Below are positions 23,684 through 29,593 of a DNA stretch of 58,612 nt, piece after piece. The stretch lies in IMG/VR virus record IMGVR_UViG_3300035670_000048, positions 64,001-122,612 of that record; one strand, given 5' to 3'. Within the stretch, counting starts at the first letter, position 1. Every line of letters starts with the position of its first letter. The notes beneath the pieces were generated by a model. The model had not been told where the DNA came from. It searched no databases and saw only the letters and a program-made list of their open reading frames with translations. A program made the translations under genes and the position numbers. This DNA comes from a virus.

Positions 23684-23756
23684 GAAGTAACATCCTGAGC
23701 TCCTCAGGTATCGCGCCGCTTATTGGAATAATTCCATCTGCTGTCCATATTACTTC
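23684..23756 (-). other. tRNA-sized structured element without tRNA arms
   Basis: 73 bases closed by a perfect 7-bp stem (GAAGTAA/TTACTTC), placed between tRNA-Ile and tRNA-Trp at normal array spacing. Inside are two hairpins, GGAA-TTA-TTCC and CCTGAG-GAG-CTCAGG. There is no D-arm, anticodon arm or TTCRANY loop. Length and end-stem match a tRNA acceptor, so it may be cut out by tRNA-processing enzymes. Not a ribozyme class I can recognise. Confidence 0.5.
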
Positions 23757-23758
23757 TG

Positions 23759-23832
23759 TAGGAATAACAGAATTCGAATCTGTAACCTTCTGCGTATCAG
23801 GCAGATGCTCTAACCAGTTGAGCTATATTCCT
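23759..23832 (-). tRNA. tRNA-Ile (GAT)
   Basis: Acceptor AGGAATA/TATTCCT, anticodon arm TCTGC-CTGATAC-GCAGA, T-arm ACAGA-TTCGAAT-TCTGT. Confidence 0.94.
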
Positions 23833-23838
23833 ATATGG

Positions 23839-23914
23839 TCGGGTGAGCAGGATTCGAACCTGCGTGCTCTCGCGTCCAAGGCGAGCGAGATAAACCTGAC
23901 TCCTCTACCACCCG
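23839..23914 (-). tRNA. tRNA-Pro (TGG)
   Basis: Acceptor CGGGTGG/TCACCCG, anticodon arm CTCGC-CTTGGAC-GCGAG, T-arm GCAGG-TTCGAAT-CCTGC. Followed by an encoded CCA (23836-23838), unusual in this array. The 48-base spacer upstream (23915-23962) contains only a short CG-rich stem. Confidence 0.92.
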
Positions 23915-23962
23915 TTGATCGGCTCCGATTTTTATATAGAACGTTGCCGAAGTAAACTATTG

Positions 23963-24036
23963 TGACCCCGATGCGACTCGAACGCATAACCCCTACATTA
24001 AAAGTGTAGTGCTCTGACCAATTGAGCTACGGAGTC
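23963..24036 (-). tRNA. tRNA-Lys (TTT)
   Basis: Acceptor GACTCCG/CGGGGTC, anticodon arm CTACA-CTTTTAA-TGTAG, T-arm ATGCG-TTCGAGT-CGCAT. Confidence 0.94.
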
Positions 24037-24039
24037 GTT

Positions 24040-24118
24040 TAGGAGATGTTTTGCCCGTTATTACTACCGGGGTAGCTTCTGGCTCCCCAGGTCGGATTCG
24101 AACCGACATTTTCTCCTA
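24040..24118 (-). other. tRNA-like element with a 7-bp end stem and a 5'-placed T-arm
   Basis: 79 bases closed by TAGGAGA/TCTCCTA. A perfect T-arm (GTCGG-TTCGAAT-CCGAC, 24091-24107) lies near the 5' end, where a D-arm would be, followed by CTGGGG/CCCCGG with a 12-base loop. No anticodon arm. It sits between tRNA-Phe and tRNA-Lys at normal spacing. It could be a decayed or rearranged tRNA, or an RNA that uses a T-arm to engage tRNA-processing enzymes. Confidence 0.5.
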
Positions 24119-24121
24119 TAG

Positions 24122-24194
24122 TGGGAAAGATTGGTTTCGAACCAATTCCTCTGGATTTTCAGTCCAGCGCTTCTACCAAGTTAGCTTCATCCCC
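24122..24194 (-). tRNA. tRNA-Phe (GAA)
   Basis: Acceptor GGGGATG/CTTTCCC with one T-T mismatch (6:67), anticodon arm CTGGA-CTGAAAA-TCCAG, T-arm ATTGG-TTCGAAA-CCAAT. Confidence 0.9.
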
Positions 24195-24202
24195 AATTAA
24201 AT

Positions 24203-24284
24203 GTGCCTGCAGATGGACTCGAACCACCGAACCCGAAGGAGAGCGTTTACAGCGCCCCGCAATTGCCGCTATGCGATACAGGCA
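24203..24284 (-). tRNA. tRNA-Tyr (GTA)
   Basis: Class II. Acceptor TGCCTGT/GCAGGCA, anticodon arm GGGCG-CTGTAAA-CGCTC, variable arm with TCCTTCGGGT, T-arm GGTGG-TTCGAGT-CCATC. Confidence 0.92.
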
Positions 24285-24292
24285 TGTTACTG

Positions 24293-24365
24293 TACTCTAT
24301 ACAGGACTCGAACCTGTAATAACTGGAGTCTAAGGCCAGTGTGTCTTCCGTTCCACCAATAGAGC
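24293..24365 (-). tRNA. tRNA with anticodon TAG (Leu), class I shape
   Basis: Acceptor GCTCTAT/ATAGAGT, anticodon loop CTTAGAC on CTGG/CCAG, T-arm ACAGG-TTCGAGT-CCTGT. Reads CUA (and CUG). The variable loop is only ~4-5 bases, unlike bacterial tRNA-Leu, so aminoacid identity is not certain. Confidence 0.75.
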
Positions 24366-24371
24366 ATTATG

Positions 24372-24443
24372 TATGTCTTAAGGGAATCGAACCCCTACTG
24401 TCTCATTAGAAGTGAGGAGTTCTATCCGTTAAACTAAAGACAC
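24372..24443 (-). tRNA. tRNA-Arg (TCT)
   Basis: Acceptor GTGTCTT/AAGACAT, anticodon loop CTTCTAA on a CTCA/TGAG stem, T-arm TAGGGG-type with TTCGATT. Reads AGA/AGG. Confidence 0.92.
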
Positions 24444-24449
24444 ATATCG

Positions 24450-24521
24450 TACATTCTGAGGGATTCGAACCCCCAACCTCTGCCATGTAAAGACAGCACT
24501 CTGCCATTGAGTTAAGAATGC
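24450..24521 (-). tRNA. tRNA-Val (TAC)
   Basis: Acceptor GCATTCT/AGAATGT, anticodon arm CTGTC-TTTACAT-GGCAG, T-arm TGGGGG-type with TTCGAAT. Confidence 0.93.
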
Positions 24522-24552
24522 ATTTTGCCAATAAATCAAAGAACAACTACTG

Positions 24553-24624
24553 TGGACAAGATGGGATTCGAACCCACATCCTCTTCATTGCAAATGAAGC
24601 GCTCAGCCGTTGAGCTACGAGCCC
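24553..24624 (-). tRNA. tRNA-Ala (TGC), acceptor stem mismatched
   Basis: First tRNA of the array. Anticodon arm CTTCA-TTTGCAA-TGAAG, T-arm GTGGG-TTCGAAT-CCCAT. Acceptor GGGCTCG/CTTGTCC has T-T at 5:68 and C-T at 6:67. Confidence 0.85.
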
Positions 24625-24640
24625 ATATATAAATTAAAAA

Positions 24641-24666
24641 AGCCCCTAATCTTGCGGTTAGGGGCT
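24641..24666 (-). terminator. Strong terminator upstream of the tRNA array
   Basis: AGCCCCTAA pairs perfectly with TTAGGGGCT (9 bp, 8-base loop), followed on the minus strand by TTTTTTAATTT. It insulates the tRNA array from the small genes before it. The plus strand also has an adjoining weaker T-run. Confidence 0.88.
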
Positions 24667-24689
24667 GAATTTTATGTATTAGATACTTA

Positions 24690-24821
24690 TTATCTCATAT
24701 TCATATTCTTACCCCTGTCATTCTTATAATCACTCGCCGGTGTGCCAATAAACAGACATGCTCCCTGCCACGATCTCGTGTTGCGATTTAATTCGACAGT
24801 ATGTAAAAATGTATTTTGCAT
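24690..24821 (-). CDS. Small protein of unknown function
   Basis: 43 aa: begins MQNTFLHTVELN, contains TRSWQGACLFIGTPASDYK and ends in a basic methionine-rich tail. Its codon use is fairly GC-rich in the middle. It lies between the tRNA terminator and the motif B/A copies at 24836-24893, where a transcript would be expected; otherwise this 230-base stretch would be empty. Not recognised. Confidence 0.45.
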   Translation of the reverse strand: MQNTFLHTVELNRNTRSWQGACLFIGTPASDYKNDRGKNMNMR

Positions 24822-24872
24822 TGTTGCTTTTATGTTAATAAATATATACAAATCAGGTTTCCCTTAACTTTC

Positions 24873-24893
24873 CTTAAATATAATTGAGAAATC
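24873..24893 (-). promoter_or_regulatory. Promoter-like motif A
   Basis: GATTTCTCAATTATATTTAA on the minus strand just after the stop of the 66-aa gene; a motif B copy (TATATATTTATTA, 24836-24848) lies 30 bases further on, before the 43-aa gene. Confidence 0.5.
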
Positions 24894-24902
24894 TTTAATT
24901 TC

Positions 24903-25103
24903 CTAATCTTTTTGCAATTCTTGTTTTAATTTTTCGAGATATAAAATACCATCCATTAACTCTTCTTGTGCATGATTCACCCATGATAATTTATCCAAGT
25001 CAGTACGATCTAAATCAGTACCATACTTTTCTTTACCCATACGAGCTCTACGCTCAAATTTAGCAATAATACTTGCTACTACTGTGTCTACTTTAAATTC
25101 CAT
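24903..25103 (-). CDS. Small helical protein, possibly MazG-like
   Basis: 66 aa. The pattern RARMGKEKYGTDLDRTDL followed by WVNHAQEELMDGILYLEKLKQEL is a widespread small phage protein; the EE.MD..LYLEKL helix resembles one metal-binding helix of MazG-type enzymes, but only one of the two acidic clusters is visible. It could be a subunit that completes its active site as a multimer. Function not established. Confidence 0.65.
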   Translation of the reverse strand: MEFKVDTVVASIIAKFERRARMGKEKYGTDLDRTDLDKLSWVNHAQEELMDGILYLEKLKQELQKD

Positions 25104-25142
25104 ATTATAACTTTTATTTAATTGAATATACGAAGGAAATAT

Positions 25143-25781
25143 TTAAGGAACAAATTTAATGCCAGTCATTAATGAAATTTGTTCAACTTTTACTTCGTTG
25201 TTTGCAATACCGTCTTTATTTACTGTACTAGTGTTATTATCGAATAAATACGCTAGCCATTTTTTAGTTGATTTTACATATATTACTTTCCAGCATTTTT
25301 CAGGTACTGATACGGTACCGATTTTCTTTAATTCACCAATGTTTCCGGTCCATATTTTTAAATCACCATGTTCCTCAGCTAATTTACGTTCCATTGTTTC
25401 TACTGCTTTCCAATCACCTGCATTTAAAGTATGGTATTGGGCTGACATATTAGACATGTAGAAGCATTCGTCTTGTATTGATTGGGATTGGCATAAGTTA
25501 TCTGCTGCAGGCATCATATGGCCTCTATCAGTGCCTGATCCAACGTAATCTTTTAATGTATTTGTTTTATCTGGTAATAATGGATCTGGTTTGAATGTAT
25601 TTTTACGTTTTAAAGGCACGGGACATGTTACCATTGCTTTAGTTAGGTAATATTCTACAATTACTGGGTAACGCTTTGAGATTGAAAAGTGTGATGTGTA
25701 ATTGGTGTGTTTTAGAATTGAAATGTCTTGTGCTAAAGTACCAAACGATACTAGCAATAATAATAGTAATAATTTTTTCAT
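25143..25781 (-). CDS. Secreted DNA/RNA non-specific endonuclease (His-Me finger)
   Basis: 212 aa. Signal peptide MKKLLLLLLLVSFGTLAQ. The catalytic motif DRGHMMPAADN is intact, followed by the metal-ligand asparagine region (FYMSNMSAQYHTLNAGDW) and LKIWTGNIG, as in Serratia/NucA-type nucleases. It would act in the periplasm or outside the cell. A phage-made exported nuclease could digest incoming DNA (superinfection exclusion) or host DNA after lysis; both are inferences. Confidence 0.9.
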   Translation of the reverse strand: MKKLLLLLLLVSFGTLAQDISILKHTNYTSHFSISKRYPVIVEYYLTKAMVTCPVPLKRKNTFKPDPLLPDKTNTLKDYVGSGTDRGHMMPAADNLCQSQSIQDECFYMSNMSAQYHTLNAGDWKAVETMERKLAEEHGDLKIWTGNIGELKKIGTVSVPEKCWKVIYVKSTKKWLAYLFDNNTSTVNKDGIANNEVKVEQISLMTGIKFVP

Positions 25782-25784
25782 GTT

Positions 25785-25862
25785 TTAATATATTTTAGAT
25801 AATTTGTACATTATATACACACATATAAATACACCAACTACTACTCCTATTTTATACAGCAT
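25785..25862 (-). CDS. Very small membrane protein
   Basis: 25 aa, nearly all one hydrophobic span (IGVVVGVFICVYIMY) with Lys at both ends. Start overlaps the end of the previous gene by 11 bases and stop is 3 bases from the nuclease start, so it is placed as a coupled gene. Too short to be sure. Confidence 0.4.
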   Translation of the reverse strand: MLYKIGVVVGVFICVYIMYKLSKIY

Positions 25863-26022
25863 TGTCCTCTGATTTAATTAATGATGGATTTTTTTCTAAT
25901 ATGTTTGCAATCGCATATACGATTTCTTCTGGTCCAAAATGTGTTTTCCAATCTAATTCATCGGCTACTTGATTTACCCACTCCATATATAATCTATGTA
26001 ATTCTTCTTTATCTATTTGCAT
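25852..26022 (-). CDS. Small hypothetical protein
   Basis: 56 aa, mostly helical: starts MQIDKEELHRLYMEWVNQVADEL and ends in a short polar tail. It fits the gap between the 58-aa gene and the 25-aa gene with minimal spacing and is preceded by an A-rich leader (AAAATAT). Not recognised. Confidence 0.6.
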   Translation of the reverse strand: MQIDKEELHRLYMEWVNQVADELDWKTHFGPEEIVYAIANILEKNPSLIKSEDNAV

Positions 26023-26025
26023 ATT

Positions 26026-26202
26026 TTATTTTTTGTAAATGTCCATATGTTTGATTACGAATCCTAATCCAAGTACTACTTTATTTGATCCAATAAATAC
26101 ATCCCAATCTTCATCGTACGTATAAATGATAGGATCGCTACTTCTTGTTTTCCATTGCTTAGGCATTAATGATGGAAATACAGTATATAATATTTTTTTC
26201 AT
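26026..26202 (-). CDS. Small hypothetical protein after thyA
   Basis: 58 aa. MKKILYTVFPSLMPKQW start, then an acidic/aromatic middle (YTYDEDWDVFIG) and a basic end. It is one base after the thyA stop and 3 bases before the next start, consistent with one operon. The first residues are not hydrophobic enough for a signal peptide. Not recognised. Confidence 0.55.
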   Translation of the reverse strand: MKKILYTVFPSLMPKQWKTRSSDPIIYTYDEDWDVFIGSNKVVLGLGFVIKHMDIYKK

Positions 26203-26203
26203 A

Positions 26204-27346
26204 TTAATTTGATAATGGTGCTTTAATTCCTGAATGTGACTCGTATCCGATTAACTCGAAGCAATCTGGACGATATGATAATATTTTTTCACTAAATGTT
26301 TTTGGTCCTAATCGTTCTTTAACTAACTCATGTTGGTACCAATTACGTTCAGTAATGTTTACTTTAGGTAAGTTAAATGGTTTGCGTAGAATCTGCATTT
26401 TGGCTTGTTCAATGTGATTTGAATATAAATGCACGTCGCCTAAATTTCCAATCAATTCATCAGGTACCATATTCACTTCTTTAGCTAGTATTTCAAGTAA
26501 TAGAGCATATGAAGCAATATTAAATGGTAATCCTAAGAACGTATCTACTGAACGTTGATTCCACATTAGAGAGATTGCTCGAGTTGGTAGATTGAATTTA
26601 TCCAAATATGAATGCGATGGGTATGCCATTCTATCCCAAGGAATAGGTTCATCTGATCTATAATATTTAAGTCTTGATTCCCATCGTTCCTTAATATCCA
26701 ACTCTCTCGTATAAATTTGAAATCCATAATGACAAGGTGGAAGAATCATTTCGTCTAATTGGCCCACATTCCAAGCACTTACCATTAATCTTCTACTATC
26801 TGGATTTGTTTTAAGTTCGTTTATTAGATTTTGGATTTGGTCTATTTCTTCACCTACTTTTAGCCAACTTCTCCATTGTTTACCATAGATTGGTCCTAAT
26901 TCACCCCATCGTTCGGCAAACTCTTTATCGGTTTTAATATTTTTGATAAATTCTTCTTTTGTTAGTGGTGTAAGTTCATCGGAGTTACTAAACCATTTTT
27001 CAATATGAGGTTGCATTCCCATAATATCACCACTTTTGTAACCATCAATTACATTATCAATTGTTTTACTATAATTCTTATATGCATCACCATCCCAAAT
27101 ATGGCAATCGTAATCCAATAGGAATTTGATATTAGTATCTCCACGTAAAAACCATAGTAATTCAGCTACGATTGATTTCCACGCCATCTTTTTAGTGGTT
27201 AAAAGTGGAAACCCATCAGACATTTTATGGCGAATCTGACGTCCAAATACAGATATTGTACCGGTACCTGTTCTATCAGATTTAACTATACCGTTATCTA
27301 AAATGTCTTGTAATAATGCTTGATATGATTTATCAATATTGTTCAT
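26204..27346 (-). CDS. thyA: Thymidylate synthase (ThyA) with internal insertion
   Basis: 380 aa against the usual 264-290. Core motifs are intact: SDRTGTGTISVFG, FPLLTTKK, ELLWFLRGDTN, the RRLMVSAWNVGQLDEMILPPCHYGFQIY block with the catalytic cysteine, then MWNQRSVDTFLGLPFNIASYALL and DVHLYSNH. Two stretches are extra: about 50 residues around GYKSGDIMGMQPHIEKWF and about 45 between FQIYTREL and PTRAISLMW. It makes dTMP from dUMP for phage DNA and works with the NrdAB/thioredoxin genes at 34-37 kb. Confidence 0.95.
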   Translation of the reverse strand: MNNIDKSYQALLQDILDNGIVKSDRTGTGTISVFGRQIRHKMSDGFPLLTTKKMAWKSIVAELLWFLRGDTNIKFLLDYDCHIWDGDAYKNYSKTIDNVIDGYKSGDIMGMQPHIEKWFSNSDELTPLTKEEFIKNIKTDKEFAERWGELGPIYGKQWRSWLKVGEEIDQIQNLINELKTNPDSRRLMVSAWNVGQLDEMILPPCHYGFQIYTRELDIKERWESRLKYYRSDEPIPWDRMAYPSHSYLDKFNLPTRAISLMWNQRSVDTFLGLPFNIASYALLLEILAKEVNMVPDELIGNLGDVHLYSNHIEQAKMQILRKPFNLPKVNITERNWYQHELVKERLGPKTFSEKILSYRPDCFELIGYESHSGIKAPLSN

Positions 27347-27653
27347 AACGGGATTGTTGTTTTAATGTTTCTTTGTATTTTTGACGTCTAAATCTACGTT
27401 GGTGTTCGCAATCATATATGATTTGTTCATATATTTGTTCTTTATGATCGCATCCATCAATATAAAGTCGTAATTCATTTTGTAACGAGTCATTTGCTTG
27501 TTTTAATGAATCAACTTGTAATTCAGACATTGATTTTTGTGCTACACCATTGGGTTTAATTACTAAATGAAATAATAATTGAAATGAAATAAATCCTACA
27601 ATAAATGCTATTACTGCTTTTGTTTTACCTCCAAACGGTTGTGTATCTGCCAT
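27333..27653 (-). CDS. Small membrane protein with coiled-coil tail
   Basis: 106 aa. One span (AVIAFIVGFISFQLLFHLVI), then a likely coiled coil (QVDSLKQANDSLQNELRLYI) and a very basic, Gln/Arg-rich end. It overlaps both neighbours (29 bases before, 14 bases into thyA). The topology, a single span followed by a coiled coil, recalls i-spanins, but the endolysin is far away; this is a weak suggestion. Confidence 0.65.
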   Translation of the reverse strand: MADTQPFGGKTKAVIAFIVGFISFQLLFHLVIKPNGVAQKSMSELQVDSLKQANDSLQNELRLYIDGCDHKEQIYEQIIYDCEHQRRFRRQKYKETLKQQSRYEQY

Positions 27654-27912
27654 GTCTGTATACTGATTTTGGTTTTTTTGCTCTAGGTTGTTTTAATGAT
27701 CGCGTTACTCGATTATCGTCTTCGGGTGGCACTCGCCTATAATCATCTTTAGTATCGTATGAATAGCGTATATCACTGTCGGTAAGCCAAGTTTCGTATG
27801 AGTGTGTGTTGTTGGATGGAAATTCAATATACACGTAGTATCTCTCGTGTTCTATGCGTAATATATCACCAACACCTAAATCCGTAACTATACGTTGTCC
27901 AACTTCGTACAT
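27625..27912 (-). CDS. Hypothetical protein with small beta-domain
   Basis: 95 aa. N-terminal VGQRIVTDLGVGDILRIEHERYYVYIEF resembles a short beta-barrel (SH3/Tudor-like) segment; the C-terminal half is acidic then basic (KQPRAKKPKSVYRHGRY), suggesting a nucleic-acid contact. Its last 29 bases overlap the start of the membrane-protein gene. Not recognised. Confidence 0.6.
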   Translation of the reverse strand: MYEVGQRIVTDLGVGDILRIEHERYYVYIEFPSNNTHSYETWLTDSDIRYSYDTKDDYRRVPPEDDNRVTRSLKQPRAKKPKSVYRHGRYTTVWR

Positions 27913-27915
27913 TGC

Positions 27916-28140
27916 TTATCCTAATAATTGTTCTAAATCGATATTGCGTTCATTCATCATTTCGATGAACTTTTGTCTGTATTCGTATGCTTCTGGCTTA
28001 TCACCATGTTTGTATTCTGATCGTAGATGTTGATCATATTCCCATAGCATCAGTACTAGATCTAAAGACATAGTTGCTCGTAAATGTGCCATTCTATCGT
28101 CGGCATCATTTAAATCATACGTTAATGTTGCTGTTGCCAT
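27916..28140 (-). CDS. Conserved small phage protein
   Basis: 74 aa. The segment LVLMLWEYDQHLRSEYKHG and the end EMMNERNIDLEQLL match a small protein that I recognise from several T4-like phages; function unknown there. Preceded by the recurring AAAATAAAAGTT leader and a motif A copy. Confidence 0.7.
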   Translation of the reverse strand: MATATLTYDLNDADDRMAHLRATMSLDLVLMLWEYDQHLRSEYKHGDKPEAYEYRQKFIEMMNERNIDLEQLLG

Positions 28141-28156
28141 AACTTTTATTTTACTC

Positions 28157-28177
28157 TTAAATATAATCAGGAAAGGA
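28157..28177 (-). promoter_or_regulatory. Promoter-like motif A
   Basis: CTTTCCTGATTATATTTAAG on the minus strand, 17-37 bases upstream of the 74-aa gene, and directly downstream of the hairpin at 28175-28192. Confidence 0.5.
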
Positions 28178-28192
28178 CCGAATTAACGGCCC
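28175..28192 (-). terminator. Hairpin overlapping a stop codon
   Basis: GGGCCG pairs with CGGTCC (6 bp, one G-T) with loop TTAATT; the TAA stop of the 49-aa gene is in the loop. Followed by TTTCC. Probable terminator. Confidence 0.55.
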
Positions 28193-28332
28193 TGTCCAAC
28201 ATTTAGTTTAACATAGTTTTTACTATGCTTATGTGATGATGTTTTTGTTTTAGCATGAACACCTGGTCTTCTTTTTTTAGATTTGTATTTGTAAATACTT
28301 GAAGACGATACTGAAGATTTAGCTTTAGCCAT
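28183..28332 (-). CDS. Small basic Lys/Ser/His-rich protein
   Basis: 49 aa, strongly basic: MAKAKSSVSSSSIYKYK, then KKRRPGVHAKTKTSSHKH and an ending VKLNVGQGR. The KKRRPGVHAK.K and GQGR pieces recall a tiny basic protein present in other T4-like phages of marine bacteria, with unknown function; nucleic-acid binding is likely from charge. It is bounded by a hairpin on each side, so it may be its own transcription unit. Confidence 0.7.
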   Translation of the reverse strand: MAKAKSSVSSSSIYKYKSKKRRPGVHAKTKTSSHKHSKNYVKLNVGQGR

Positions 28333-28347
28333 TTGTATAACAAGTTA

Positions 28348-28376
28348 AGGGTTTAGTATAAATATACTAAATCCCT
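28348..28376. terminator. Long hairpin between queE and the basic-protein gene
   Basis: AGGGTTTAGTATA pairs with TATACTAAATCCCT around a 2-base centre (12-13 bp, G-T pairs). A T-run follows on the plus strand (CCCTTTTTCTC), and an A-run precedes it on the minus strand; it can terminate in either direction and also contains TATATTTATA. Confidence 0.6.
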
Positions 28377-28387
28377 TTTTCTCATTA

Positions 28388-29170
28388 TTACACACCTCTT
28401 TGGTCTGCGTAAGCTATAATGTGGTCTCTACCTGAGAAATTATATGCATTTTTCGTGCAGAAATCTAATACCATAGGATAAGTACGAATTAATTCATCGC
28501 GTGAATCTCCTGGAGGCATCAGCCACGTTTTGTGTTTTGGTATATTAAAACGCTTACGGAATGATTCAACTTCAGCCCATATTTCCGGTTGTTCTACTGG
28601 ATTTACTACGGGTTTGAAGTGATAGTTCTTGTGGTATGCTAGTAATTGACGAATTGCATCGTATTTTCCTCTAAATTTATTATGTTGATCGATAAATTTC
28701 TGATCAACGATTTTCTCAGTATTAATAATTTTAGTACCTAATACTGGAACCGAATTAGAGAATTTAGGCGATAATGAAATAACATCAATGCGGTGATCTG
28801 TAATTAGTGGATGTGATCCTTCAGTCTCCATCGTTACAATACCTTTCTTAGCATGTAATGCTTTAAATAGATTGATAATCTCATTACATAATTCAGGATG
28901 CATCGTTGGTGATCCACCAGTTAACATCAAGTGATTGATATCCCAGTTATCGGCAAAGAATTGTTTAATGTCTTGTAATGTAAATTTACCTTTTTCTGGT
29001 GTAATCGATGTATAAAATGAATCACACCATCCACCTTCACCAAAGTAACAACGGTGAGTACACCCTGTAGTACGTACAATAATGTGTGGTCTGCCGGCTA
29101 ATGAGCCTTCAGTCTGCACACATCTATACATTTCTACAATAGGCTGATTTTTAGTATAATCTAGTGCCAT
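28388..29170 (-). CDS. queE: QueE: 7-carboxy-7-deazaguanine synthase (radical SAM)
   Basis: 260 aa. The radical-SAM cysteines are C37, C41 and C49 in TTGCTHRCYFGEGGWCDS, i.e. CX3CX7C, an unusual spacing (the common one is CX3CX2C; variants exist in QueE). Next come TGGSPTMHPE (the GGEP-like SAM motif) and ETEGSHPL. The enzyme turns 6-carboxy-tetrahydropterin, the product of QueD, into 7-carboxy-7-deazaguanine, the substrate of QueC. It ends the cluster that starts with the DpdA-like gene and is close to the 77-aa gene (20-base overlap). Confidence 0.9.
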   Translation of the reverse strand: MALDYTKNQPIVEMYRCVQTEGSLAGRPHIIVRTTGCTHRCYFGEGGWCDSFYTSITPEKGKFTLQDIKQFFADNWDINHLMLTGGSPTMHPELCNEIINLFKALHAKKGIVTMETEGSHPLITDHRIDVISLSPKFSNSVPVLGTKIINTEKIVDQKFIDQHNKFRGKYDAIRQLLAYHKNYHFKPVVNPVEQPEIWAEVESFRKRFNIPKHKTWLMPPGDSRDELIRTYPMVLDFCTKNAYNFSGRDHIIAYADQRGV

Positions 29171-29384
29171 CTTGTTTTTCTTTTAGTTTTTGACGTTTAG
29201 CTAATTTTTTATCTATAACTACTTCTGCATTAATATCCACCTCAATGGTTTTCTTATTTGCATCGCGTACTTTAGTTTTCCATTCCGATTTAGGAACGAA
29301 TGACCATCCATGTACTTTTACTTTGTTATCAGCGTCTTGGTCTGATACTCTACGGATTTCATCTCCTTTTTTGATACACTTCAT
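29151..29384 (-). CDS. Small basic hypothetical protein
   Basis: 77 aa. IKKGDEIRRVSDQDADNKV followed by GWSFVPKSEWK is a pattern I recognise in small proteins of T4-like phages; the C-terminal half is lysine-rich. It overlaps queE by 20 bases. Function unknown. Confidence 0.65.
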   Translation of the reverse strand: MKCIKKGDEIRRVSDQDADNKVKVHGWSFVPKSEWKTKVRDANKKTIEVDINAEVVIDKKLAKRQKLKEKQDGTRLY

Positions 29385-29385
29385 A

Positions 29386-29592
29386 TTATTTTATTATTTT
29401 ATGTTCTATATTATTTTCAGTTAGCATTTTAGAGAATATATCAGCTAATTTTAATATATCTTCACCGTTTACTAATTCAACTTTAATAGCATTACCTTGC
29501 CAACTAAATGTTATGCTGAATGGAGTTGGGGTTAATGTAATTATTGGTTGTAAGTCTGTTGTTAATTTAAAATTATCATTTGTATCTTCCAT
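29386..29592 (-). CDS. Small hypothetical protein
   Basis: 68 aa; beta-rich N-terminal half (LQPIITLTPTPFSITFSWQG) and an amphipathic C-terminal helix (ILKLADIFSKMLTENN). Close-packed with genes on either side (1-base gaps). Not recognised. Confidence 0.55.
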   Translation of the reverse strand: MEDTNDNFKLTTDLQPIITLTPTPFSITFSWQGNAIKVELVNGEDILKLADIFSKMLTENNIEHKIIK

Positions 29593-29593
29593 A

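Noticed and set aside
21934-24333. Open frames reading through the tRNA genes on both strands
   Set aside because: They coincide with tRNA sequences (TTCGAA/RxRRS-like peptides) and have no coding features.
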